The translations under genes were made by a program, and so were the position numbers. A stretch of 64,000 nucleotides of DNA from Macrotis lagotis (lineage: Eukaryota; Chordata; Mammalia; Peramelemorphia; Peramelidae). Below the pieces are notes generated by a model that worked only from the letters and a program-made list of their open reading frames with translations, made no database searches and was not told the DNA's origin. The stretch lies in contig NC_133658.1 in NCBI RefSeq assembly GCF_037893015.1, forward strand, positions 632,887,354 to 632,951,353, given 5' to 3'. Shown piece by piece: positions 22,335-32,145 of this stretch (positions are counted from its first letter, which is position 1; each line of letters begins with the position of its first letter).

Positions 22335-23292
22335 ATTGAAGGACTGAAGCTCATATTTGAAGCTAGAATCCCCCCCCAATTGCATTTTTAAAAGTTTTTT
22401 TTCCTCCATCAGTTTTTGGACTTTCTTTGGAAGATTTTGAATTTCTTTTCCAATTCTTTCCCCAATTTTTTCTTCTTTTAAAAAAAAACTTTTTAATTTA
22501 CTTATTTCTTTTGCGTTTTGCAAGGCGATGGGGTTAAGTGACTTGCCCAAGGTTACATAGCTAGGTAGTTATTAAGTGATTGAGGTTGGATTTTAACTCA
22601 GGTCATCCTGACTCCAGGGCCAATGCTCTATCTACTGTACCATCTAGGTGCTCCCAATTGTGCCACTTACCTGCAATTTTTCTACTTGATTTAAAATACT
22701 TTTTGAAGTCTTCCAAGAAATCTTTTTGGCTGGAGATCAATTTTTGTTTCCCTTCTGGTGTTTCACATGAACTTATTTTCAAAATAGCTTTCTATCCACA
22801 TGAATTTAATGTGATTTTTTCCTCATTTTGTACTCTGCTGTCCCAAACTTCTTATGTTGGGGAAGGAGGTCATTGCTAAACTTTCAAGTTGAGAACACAA
22901 ATAGCCTGCTCACTGTACAATTCTGATATGACAATGTTAGTAGCTTGCTCACTGAACTGGGTCATCCAGTCATGCTGGATGAACAGGTGGTCTGGGGTAT
23001 CTGTATTGGAGCCCTCCCCGCTGACCTGCTGAACTATTGTCTTGCCCAATCAGTATTGACTGACCCACTCTGCATGCTGCCCATGCTGTGTCAGTTCTCT
23101 GCCTTGGACTCCACTCCCTGCTCCTATTCACACTTTCCTGTCACTCTGGACAGACCTTGTTTGAAAATTCTCCACTCCCTTCTTTTTTGGATTGTGTCAC
23201 ACCAAAATCTGTTTAGAGGTTTGATTGGCATTGTTTCTCAGGAAAGTCTTGGAATGCTTAAGGAAGTTTCTGGCTTCTCTCTGCCATTTTAG
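22335..23292 (-). mobile_element. L1 5' UTR and start of ORF1, minus strand, with a SINE inside
   Basis: It starts at 23,292 with the L1 5' signature 'aaaatggcagagagaagcc', has a GC-richer 5' UTR to about 22,860 and a coiled-coil ORF1 part near 22,490-22,340 (EKIGERIGKEIQNLPKKVQK, LMEEKKLLK). It then stops where the second minus L1 5' end (22,334) begins. A SINE at 22,506-22,655 interrupts it. Confidence 0.75.
22506..22655 (-). repeat. Marsupial tRNA-derived SINE, minus strand
   Basis: Blocks 'ttgcaaggcgatggggttaa', 'gtagttattaagtgattgag' and 'ccatctaggtgctcccaatt' are the reversed SINE. The copy is more diverged than most here. Confidence 0.85.
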
Positions 23293-23470
23293 TTTTGCCC
23301 TTGTCCTCCATTATTAAAGAGGATCATTAAATCATAGAGGTGATGCCATGATATTGAAGTGAATTGGATTTAAGTGAGGAGAGGTTGTGCAATGTCTCCA
23401 GTCTTGCTTTCTCCTCCAGACCATATGGGTTCAATGTCTAGTAATGGGTTAGAATGAGGAACACAGTGAC
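23293..23470 (-). repeat. MAR1-type SINE 3' part (RTE-tailed), minus strand
   Basis: Reversed, it gives the MAR1 3' half: a 'cctctcctcacttaaatcca' block, 'attcacttcaatatcatggc', then 'gaggacaagggc'. The full-length relative lies at 61,771-62,050 on the plus strand. The 5' tRNA-like half is missing or decayed. Confidence 0.75.
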
Positions 23471-23477
23471 CTTTTGA

Positions 23478-23662
23478 AGCTAGGATCTTTTTTGTTTTTT
23501 GGGGTTTTTGAAAGGCAAATGGGGTTAAGAGGCTTGCCCAAGACCATACAGCTAGGTAATTATTAAGTGTCTGAGATTGGATTTGAACCCAGGTACTCCT
23601 GACTCCAAGGCCAGTGCTTTATCCACTACGGCACCTAGCCACCCCTAGCTAGGATCTTTTTT
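23478..23662 (-). repeat. Marsupial tRNA-derived SINE with exact 16 bp TSDs, minus strand
   Basis: The SINE body is 23,494-23,646. Flanks 23,478-23,493 and 23,647-23,662 are identical (agctaggatctttttt), including the T-run expected at an L1-endonuclease cut. Confidence 0.93.
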
Positions 23663-26600
23663 AAAAAATTAATTAATTGTCATGCATATGTACGTGTATA
23701 TTTTTAAGTTACAAAATTTCTTTCCACCCTCTCTTCCCACTCCCTATGCTTAGTAGCAAATAGTCAGGTTAGCATTTTACATACATAGTTTGGATAAACA
23801 TTGTTACACATTAGTCATTTTCAGTATGAAGAATTAGGATTAAGAGAAAGATATATATAAGGGATAATTTCTTTGAAGTGTTCATCAGATTCTGAAGGAT
23901 TGATTTTCTTTTTTTTTCAGTTTTGTTTTGTTTTTCTTCCTCTGGATGAAGATAACATTGCCTATAGCCCATACAATACATTTATCCTATCTCTCTAAAT
24001 TGGTGAGAGGAGCTGCTTCCATTAAGGAGAAACATAATGTTTCTCAAATGCTATCAATGTGTATGTTATTCTCTTGGCTTTGTTGTCTTCCCCCAGCATG
24101 ACATCCTATAAGTCATTCCATCCTTCTCTAGAGTCTGACCATTTATGGTTTCTTAAAGAACAATAATATTCAACAATATTCATGTAGCATGACTCGTTTA
24201 ACCATTCCTCAGTTGATGGGCATCCTCATAATTTCCAATTCTTTGCCACTACAAAAAAGCTGCTATGAATATTGTGGAACATGTAGGACTTCTCCCACTT
24301 TTTTATAATTTCTTCTGGACATAGATCTAGAATTGAAATTGCTAGGTCAAATAGTATAAACAGTTTTATTGCTCTTTGATCATAGTTCCATACTGCTCTC
24401 CAGAATGGTTGGATCTGTTCACAATTCCACCAGCAATACATCAATTCCATAACCTCTTCAACATTGATCATTTTCCTTTTTTCTCATCTTGGCCAATCTG
24501 ATAGGTGTGAGAAGATACCTCATTGTTGTTTTAAATTGCATTTCTTTAATCAATAATGATTTGGAACATTTTTTCATATGATTATATATAGCTTTAATTT
24601 CTTCATTTGAAAACTGTCTATTCATATGTTTTGACTATTTATCAATTGGGGAATGACTTGTAACCTTATAAATTTGATACAATTCTCTCTATATTTTAGA
24701 AATGAGACCTTTATCAGAACTCCTAGTTGTAAAGATTGTTTCCCAACTTTTTGCTTTCCCTCTAATTTTGGCACCATTGATTTTACTAGTGCAAACCCTT
24801 TTTAATTTAATATAGTCAGAATCATCTTTTGCATTTTATAAACTACTCTAATTCTTGTATGGTCATAAAATTATCTCATTTCCATAGATCTGATAGACAG
24901 AGTATTTCTTCATCTATTAATTTATCTATGGTATTGCCCTTTATTTCTAAATCCTGTACCCATTTTGATATTATTTTGGTATGAGGTGTGAGATGAGGAT
25001 CTTTGCCAAGTTTTTCCCATACTATGTTCCAGTTTCCCAATAATTTTTTTCAAATTGTGAGTTCTTATCCCAGAAACTGATGTCTTTAGCTTTGTCAAAT
25101 AGTAGATTGCCATATCATTTGCTGCAGTTTCTTTTGAACCTATCCTGATCTATTATTTTATTTCTTAACCCGTACCAGGCACATTTGATGACTGCTGCTT
25201 TATAGTACAGGCCTGGTAGAGCTAGGCCACCTTCCTTTACATTTTCCCCCATGAATTCCCTTGCTATTCTTGCCCCTGGCTTGCTCCACATGAATTGTGT
25301 TACTATTTTTTCCTATTTCGCTAAAGAAGTTATTTGGTAATTTGATTGATATGACACTGAATAAGAAATTTAATTTGGGTATAATTGCCATTTTTATTAT
25401 AAGAGCTCAATCTAACCATGAACAATTGACATTTTTTCAGTTACTCAGATCTGAATTTATTTGGGTGAAAAGTGCTTTGTAATTTTGTTCATACCATTTC
25501 TGGGTTTGTCTTAGGAGGTGGATTCCCAAATATTTAATGTTGTCTGTAGATACTTTAAATGGAATTTCTCTTTCTATCTCTTGCTCTTAGGTTTTGTTAT
25601 CCATATGTAGAAATGCTGATGATTTATGTGGGTTTATTTTACATCCTGCTACTTTGCTCAATTTGTTAATTGTTTCAAGGTGTTTTTTAGATTATCTCTG
25701 GTTTTCTAAGAATACCATCATATCATGTAAAAAGGAGAAAGCTTTGCTTCATCTTTGCCAATTCTCATTCTTCAATTTCTTTTTTCTTTTCTTATTGCAA
25801 CAGCTAGAATTTCTAACACTATACTGAAGAGTAATGGTGATGCTGGGCATCCTGTTTCACCTCTGATTTTACTGGAAATACTCCAAGTTTATTGCCTTTA
25901 CATATAATATTTGTCGATGGTTTTAGATAGACACTATTATTATTTTAAGTAAAAGTCTATTTAATCCTAAACTTTCTAGTGATTTTAATATGAATGGATG
26001 TGGTACTCTATCACAGGCTTTTTCATCATCTATTGAGAGAATCATACGATTTTTCTTGGCTTTGCTATTGATATGTTCAATTATGTGGAGTGTTTTCCTA
26101 ATTTTGAACCATCCTTACCTACCTTGGTAAATCCTACCAGATCATGTTCTATTATCCTAGTAATAACTTCCTCTAGTCTCATTGCTAAAATTTGATTGAT
26201 TTTTTCTTCAATATTCATTTGGAAGATTTGTCTATAATTTTCTTTGCTTTGATGTCATAAAAATAATTTGACAGAGCTCCTCCTAATGATGAAAATAGTT
26301 TTTATAAAATAGGAATTAATTTTCCTGAAATGTTTGGTAGAATTCACTTTATTTTTTAGGTTTTTGCAAAGCAAACAGGTTACACAGCTAGGTAATTATT
26401 AAGTGTCTGAGGTCAGATTTGAACTCAGGTACTCTTGAATCCAGGGCCAGTGCTCTATTTACTGCGCCACCTAGCCACCCTAGAATTCACTTTCAAATCC
26501 ATCTGGATCTGAATACTTTTGCTTAGATACTTTATTGATGGTTTCTTCAATTTCATTTTCTGAGATAGGATTTATTTAAATAATTTATTTCCTCTTCTGT

Positions 26601-26715
26601 TAAGCTGAGCAGTTTGTAATTTTGTAAATATTCATTCATTTCTCCCAAGTTATCCAACTTATTGGCATACAGTTTAGCAAAGTAGCTCTGAATTATCTTT
26701 TTAATTTCCCCCCTT
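23663..26715 (-). mobile_element. 5'-truncated L1: ORF2 second half and 3' UTR, minus strand
   Basis: Read from 26,715 downward, ORF2 begins around the NLGEMNEYLQNYKLLSL-like segment before the reverse-transcriptase core, continues through the thumb (25,391-25,200), and reaches the C-terminal Cys-His block at 24,471-24,226 (YCWWNCEQIQPFW, FFVVAKNWK). The 3' UTR follows to 23,663. It carries many stops and is interrupted by a SINE at 26,351-26,480. With the plus-strand L1 at 18.3-20.8 kb it forms a long inverted repeat. Confidence 0.88.
26338..26493 (-). repeat. Marsupial tRNA-derived SINE with exact 13 bp TSDs, minus strand
   Basis: The SINE body is 26,351-26,480, shortened by a small internal loss between 'gcaaagcaaacagg' and 'ttacacagctag'. 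Flanks 26,338-26,350 and 26,481-26,493 are identical (tagaattcacttt). Confidence 0.93.
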
Positions 26716-26920
26716 GTTGGTGTTTGCTTGATTGTTTGTTAAACCGCATTGTCTCAAATTATATTCAATAATATTTATAATCATTTTTACCTTACCCCCT
26801 TTTCAAGTACCCTCCTAGGACACAGTCTTCCTCATGAGCCAAAGTACCGTCCAAAGCCAAATCATTTCTTGAACTATTTGTGCAACTCCCCACAGGCCTA
26901 TTTTTCTCAGACTTTACCAG

Positions 26921-26968
<48 letters not shown>

Positions 26969-27540
26969 CACACCTTGTTAAGTGATGCAGGGTCTATTTT
27001 TTTCCTCTCACAGTTTACCCCTCCCCCTCCATCCAGGCACTTAACCCCTGGTAAAGTGAAGCAGGGCCTACTTTCTCTCTCACAATTTACCACTCCCCCA
27101 CCAGGTTACTTAATCCCTTGTTAAGGGAAGCAAATCTATTTTATTTCACACCTTACCCCACCCCTTCCCAACCAGGGTACTTAGCCCCTTGTCATATGAA
27201 GGGTGTATTAGGTCAAACCATGTTCTAATTAACTGCAAGAACTTTAAAGGGCTTTAAGTACTGGGAGGCTTGAGGTCTCACCTGAGAACCTTAGAAATGA
27301 TTATAAATTACAGAGACACTGACTCAGGACCACACAGTTTATGGTACCCTCATTAGACAAAGTGCTAAGCTTTGCCAGCAGAGCAGAATTAAAGTGGGTC
27401 AAAGGATAATGAGACACAAGTTTAAAGTTAACATCACTACTTTTCATTCAGGCTTTTTGTCTCAAATATAATGAATTAATCTTGGATCTTTTCACTGGAG
27501 AGACAAGACTGAACTATATCCTTTTCCTTTAAGTACAATC
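26716..27540. other. Unassigned 0.8 kb block with imperfect ~70 bp tandem units and a (CA)n run
   Basis: At about 26,972-27,200 three to four units of about 65-75 bp repeat. Each has 'cttgttaag' or similar, then 'tttactctctcacaatttac'-like sequence, a C-rich part and 'acttaacccc'. A fifth partial unit lies before the CA run. The block sits between ORF2 (to 26,715) and ORF1 (from 27,540) of minus-strand L1 sequence. It could be an inter-ORF spacer of that L1 group, an LTR-like fossil, or another insertion. Confidence 0.45.
26923..26967 (+). repeat. (CA)n microsatellite
   Basis: About 22 CA units within the unassigned block. Confidence 0.97.
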
Positions 27541-28634
27541 CCTTCAATTATATTCTACCCTTTAGTTATCTTAAGAGAAGTAATGTTCTCAGGAATTAGA
27601 AGTGTCTTATCTTCCCCTTTAGGGTTGTACACAATTTGATGATCTTGAGGAATTTTTGTTTGTTTTGCTTTCTCCTTCTCCTTTTCATTTGCCTTATAAT
27701 GAAAATTTTGGGTCCTGTATTTGGGATTGAATTCTCTGGTCCTGTATTTGGGATTGAATTCTCTGGTCAGTTCTGATCTTTGTATCAGGAAATTCTGGAA
27801 GTCCTCTATTTCATTGAACATCCACCTTTTCCCCCTGACAGTATATAATGAATTTTACAGGGTAGAACCTTCTGGGTTGTAATCCCAGATCCTTTGCTCT
27901 CTGATATATAGTCTTCCAGGTCTTCAGATCATTCGATGTTGAGGCTCATAGAATCTGTGTGAGATTGATTGTGTTTCCTTTGAATTTTAATTGTTTTCTT
28001 TTTGTTGCTTGCAATATTCTCTCCTTTATTTGAGCATTCTGGAATTTGGCTATAACAGCCTTTGGAGTTTTCATCCTGGGATCTCCTTCTGTAGGAATTC
28101 TGTGGATTTTTTTCAACAGTTGAATTTTTATCTTGTTCTAAAAAATTTGGAAAGTTTTACTTTATAATTCCCTGAATGATGTTGTCCAGGTCTTATTTTG
28201 ATCTGGCTTCCTAGTAGTTCAATGGTTCATAGATTGTCTCTCCTGGATCTATCTTTTCAGATCATTAATTTTCTCAAAATCATACTTTACATTTTCTGTC
28301 TTTTACCCTGTTTTTTCCGGGTCCTTGGGATCCTCCATGCTAGTGTTATGTGCTATTGTCAAGCTGTTGGGACCTGGATTGCACTGTGGCTAAGAACCTC
28401 TTGCTGGCTTTCCTGGCTCTCCCACCTCTTGAACTTTACTTCTCCTTTTCCCCCCAGAGACGGATCTTCACTGAAGATTCTCCATGATGTCTACAGGTGA
28501 AAACTTCTTTGAATCTGTTATTTCTCTTGGTGAGATATGTAGCTTGAATCTCGGAATAGAAGCCTCATTTATCTTTGGTAGGGAAAAGCACTGGGAGCAT
28601 GTTTCCTTCATGCTGCCATCTTGGCTCCACCCCA
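27541..28634 (-). mobile_element. L1 5' UTR and ORF1, minus strand
   Basis: From 28,634 down: the 5' start 'gagccaagatggcagcatga', a short UTR, a brief remnant near the coiled coil, then RRM/C-terminal ORF1 sequence to about 27,555. The end reads FLIQRSELTREFNPKYRT, then a second REFNPKYRT, caused by a 27 bp tandem duplication at about 27,711-27,769, and a Lys/Glu-rich tail. Much of the coiled coil is missing. It belongs to the same group as 20,840-22,334. Confidence 0.8.
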
Positions 28635-28864
28635 GAAGTGAAGCTAGGGTCTTCACCAAGTCTTCATTTGATAAAATCCAATGCTGACAAAATAAGAAGA
28701 AAAGCAGAAAACTAGGAAATGATCTTCATAACTAAAAGTTCTGATAAAGGTCTTATTTCTAAAATATGTTGAGAATTTCATCAAATTTATAAGAACACAA
28801 GTCATTCTCCAATTGATAAATGTTCAAAGGATATGAACAGACAGTTTTCAAATGAAGAAGTTAA

Positions 28865-28865
<1 letters not shown>

Positions 28866-28919
<54 letters not shown>
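28866..28919 (+). repeat. (TA)n microsatellite
   Basis: About 26 TA units inside L1 ORF2. Confidence 0.97.
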
Positions 28920-28921
<2 letters not shown>

Positions 28922-29690
28922 CATGTGGAAAAACTTTTCCCAATCATTATTTATTAGACAAATGCAAATTAAAACAACAATGAGCTATCACATCATACCT
29001 ATCAGATTGTTCAAGATGAGAAAAAGGGAAAATGATCAACATTGGAGAGGTTGTGGGAGGGCTGGGATATTTATGCATTGCTGGTGGAGTTCTGGATGAA
29101 TCTGATCTTTCTGAAGAACAATATGGAACTATGCCCAAAAAGCAATAAAACTGTTCCTTTTTACCCAAAAATTCCAATTCTAAGTCTATATGTAAAAGAA
29201 ATTATTAAAAATTGGAAAAGTTCTACCTGTACCAATATATTCACAGCAGCTCTTTTTGTAGTGGCAAAGCTTTGAAAATTGAGGTTAAGCCCATTAATTG
29301 GGGAATGGCTAAACAAATTATGGTACATAATTATAATGGAAAACCATTGTTCTATAAGAAACCATAAATGGTCAGACTCCAGAGAAGCATAGAATGACTT
29401 AAGTGATCTGAAGCTGAGCTAAGGGAATAGAACCAAGAGAACAATGTACACATCAACAACAACACTGTGAGATGAACAACTTTGATGGAAGCATCTCCTC
29501 ACAGAAGATCAGAGAGCTAGGACAACTGTATTAGACCAGCTATGGACCACATTATCCCCATCCAGAGGAAGACAAACAGAACAAAACAAAACACATACAC
29601 ACATACAAACAACCCTTCACAATCTGATGAACACTTTATAAAATTATTTCTTATGTATCTCTTTCCCTTAACCTAATTCCTTATGTCAAA

Positions 29691-29703
29691 AATAGCTTAT
29701 CTG
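29691..29703 (+). repeat. 5' target-site duplication of L1-B
   Basis: aatagcttatctg here and aataacttatctg at 43,195-43,207 agree at 12 of 13 positions and bracket the whole composite. Confidence 0.75.
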
Positions 29704-30455
29704 GAGGGGACTTCTGGCCAAGATGGTGGAGAGAAGACAGGCACAGTTTTAAAGTCTCCTAATCTTTCCCCATCTATCAATTGAAACAAACCTCTTAAAA
29801 GAAATCCAACCCATAAAACCCATAAAGAAAAGCCAGGAGGAAGAATATCTGCCTCAGGATTTGTCTCTGGCAGCAGCATTGGCCGAATTCAGGCAGGTGA
29901 ATCTGGGCTCAGAAGGAGGATCAGCCCCGGATCAACCAGATTAACAACTGAATTGGAGCCAGGAGTCTCGGGCCCAAGAGCTGGACCTGCTGGATCAGCG
30001 GTGGGGCTAGACAGCAGGGGCTTGAGTCAACTAGGGAGTAGAGGCACTGGTGTTGGTGCTGTTCACTGGGAGCTTGCGGTCAGGACTGGGGGGAGAGTTC
30101 TGGTGCAGGAGAGCTGTGGACACCATCCCTGGGCTCCTCTGGTCTGAGTCTACACCTCCATTACAGCTCAGACCTCTTCCTGGAATAAATGCAGACTACT
30201 TCTGCCTTAGGCCCAGGTGTGTGAGCAGAAGGCTCAGGGTAAAGAGCACTATTGATTGAAAGAAAAGGAATTCAATAGCTCAAACTCCTCCCCTCAAGCA
30301 AAGGGAGAAGGCCTTAATCAAGGTCACAGACACTCCAGAGAAAGCATCCAACACCTCCTACTGGCCAGCTAGAGAAATTACACTCAGTGAGTAAAGCCTT
30401 TAGGGATCCCAAGCCCCAGTGAACCAGTCCCTCCCCAACTCAAGGTCTTAGCAAA

Positions 30456-31482
30456 ATGAAGAAGAGTCAGTAGAAAGGTGGATCCATAGAAAAATTCTTG
30501 GAAGGGAAAGACCTTTAACTCAGAAAGACCTAGAACCTCTGAGGAGAATACAATCTGGTCTTCATCACAGAAAGACTTACTTGAAGAAATAAGGAAGGAG
30601 CTTAAAAATTTGGGAGAGACAATTAATACCTTGCAACAAGAAAACAAACCCTTAGAAAGTACAGTTGGACAAATACAAAAGGAGAATAAATCTCTCAGAT
30701 TCTCGATTGGGCAAATGCAAAAAGAAAATAATTCTCTCAAAAACCTCAATTGATCAAATGGAAAGCTCTTTCAAAAGTAGAATTGACCAATTGGAAAAGG
30801 AGTTGCAAAAAGGTTAATGAAGAAAACTCTTCCCCCCAAAAAAAGAATGAAGTCTACAGAAACTAATGAATCCATGAGACAGCAAGAGTCAGTTAAACAA
30901 AATCAAAAAATAGAAAAAATAAAAGAAAATGTAAAATACCCCATCAACAAAAAGATCGAGGAGGAGCAACATGAAAATTATAGGACTTCGTGAAAACATT
31001 GAAGAGAAAAAAAAAGCCTGGAATTAATATTACAGGATCTACTGATGGAAAACTGCCCTGATATCATGGAATCGGAGGGCAAAGTAGTTATTGAAAGAGT
31101 ACATCGATCCCCACCAGAAAAAGAACCTAAAATGAAAACACCAAGGAATGTTGTGGCCAAACTCCAGAAATATCAGATAAAAGAGAAAATCCTGCAAGCA
31201 TCCAGAAAGAAACAATTTAAATATCAAGGAGCCACAGTAAGGATCAGGCAGCAACTGGCTGCATCAACATTAAGGGATCGAAGGGCCTGGAATAAGATAT
31301 TTCAAAGAGCAAGGGAGCTTGGAATGCAGCCAAATATCCACTATCCCACAAAGCTGAGCCTTCTTTTCCAGGGAAAAAGATGGACATTTAACAAAATGGA
31401 AGAATTCCAAAATTTTCTGATGAAAAGACAAGAGCTAAATGGAAAATTTGGACATCAAACAGGAGGTTCAAGAGACACATGA
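30456..31482 (+). pseudogene. L1-B ORF1 (RNA-binding chaperone), stop near the start
   Basis: The ATG at 30,456 opens MKKSQ, then a TAG where related copies suggest Gln, then a GGSIEKFLEGKD-like stretch. A coiled coil of Gln/Lys/Asn-rich heptads spans about 30,570-30,960. From 31,045 to the stop at 31,482 an intact 145-codon frame holds the RRM and C-terminal domain (MENCPDIMESEGKVVIERVH, NVVAKLQKYQIKEKILQASR, LLFQGKRWTFNKMEEFQNFL). Full-length protein cannot be made from this copy. Confidence 0.85.
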
Positions 31483-32021
31483 AAAGGTATAAAAAAAAAA
31501 GGAGAGTGGTGAAAGGAAAAAAAATGCTATCCAGTAATTTGAAACTGGCTATATCTCAGCATGAGGAAAAAGATTCTCATACATCTTGAGAATTGTAACT
31601 CTAAGAGAGAGAATATACCTAGCCATAAATGATGGACATTCATGACCTATTCATGAGACTGCTATCCAATGGCATTTAACTGGCTGTAACTCCACTTGGG
31701 AGAAAGACTCTAATAACTCTCAGGAATTTTCACTCTATTCAATAGAATATACTGAACTAGAAGGGATAGACACTCAGAATTTTCTATGACTTAGATAGAA
31801 TGATCTAAAAACACATTAGCTCATTAAAAAGGGGGACAGGAAAGAGACGGGAGGAGGGAGGGGTTTGAATGGGGTAAATCTCATTACACTAAGAGGTACA
31901 AAAAATCCTATGGTAATAGAGGGGGAAGAAGGGAGCAGATGAGAAACATCTGAATCTTCTTGGCTTAAAGTCAACCTACACAAACTCAGTTAACTTATAA
32001 AACATCTAACCTTTCAAGTAA

Positions 32022-32145
32022 TAAAAGGGGAAAAGGGGAGGGGGGATGGAGAAAGGGAAGGGGAGTGGGGGAAAAAGAGGGGAAATAAGAAAGGAAAGGA
32101 AGGGAAAAGGGAAAAAGGGAAAGGGGAAAGAAAGGGGAGGGGTGA
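32022..32145 (+). other. G-rich polypurine tract between L1-B ORF1 and ORF2
   Basis: More than 100 bases are almost pure purine with at least eight runs of three or more G (for example 'ggggaggggggatggag'). The G-run density satisfies the usual pattern for G-quadruplex formation. It lies about 80 bp upstream of the ORF2 start. Confidence 0.8.

Larger units (their letters stand above)
28667..29703 (+). mobile_element. 5'-truncated old L1, first part (continues at 43,194)
   Basis: ORF2 C-terminal sequence starts near 'ccaatgctgacaaaataaga' and includes the Cys-His region (29,042-29,275) and the 3' UTR to 'cttatgtcaaaaatagctta'. The rest of its 3' UTR lies at 43,194-43,350, so this L1 was split by the 13.5 kb composite insertion. 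A (TA)n array interrupts ORF2 at 28,866-28,919. Confidence 0.85.

Noticed and set aside
26970-27200. CRISPR-like array from the ~70 bp repeats
   Set aside because: Units are imperfect, contiguous and without unique spacers, in a mammalian genome.
29953-30259. GC-rich open frames at the start of L1-B as a host exon or CpG island
   Set aside because: They lie in the L1 5' UTR, which is GC-richer than the rest of the element in several L1 copies here.
31039-31254. Minus-strand frame over L1-B ORF1
   Set aside because: Shadow of ORF1; the plus-strand reading has the RRM domain.
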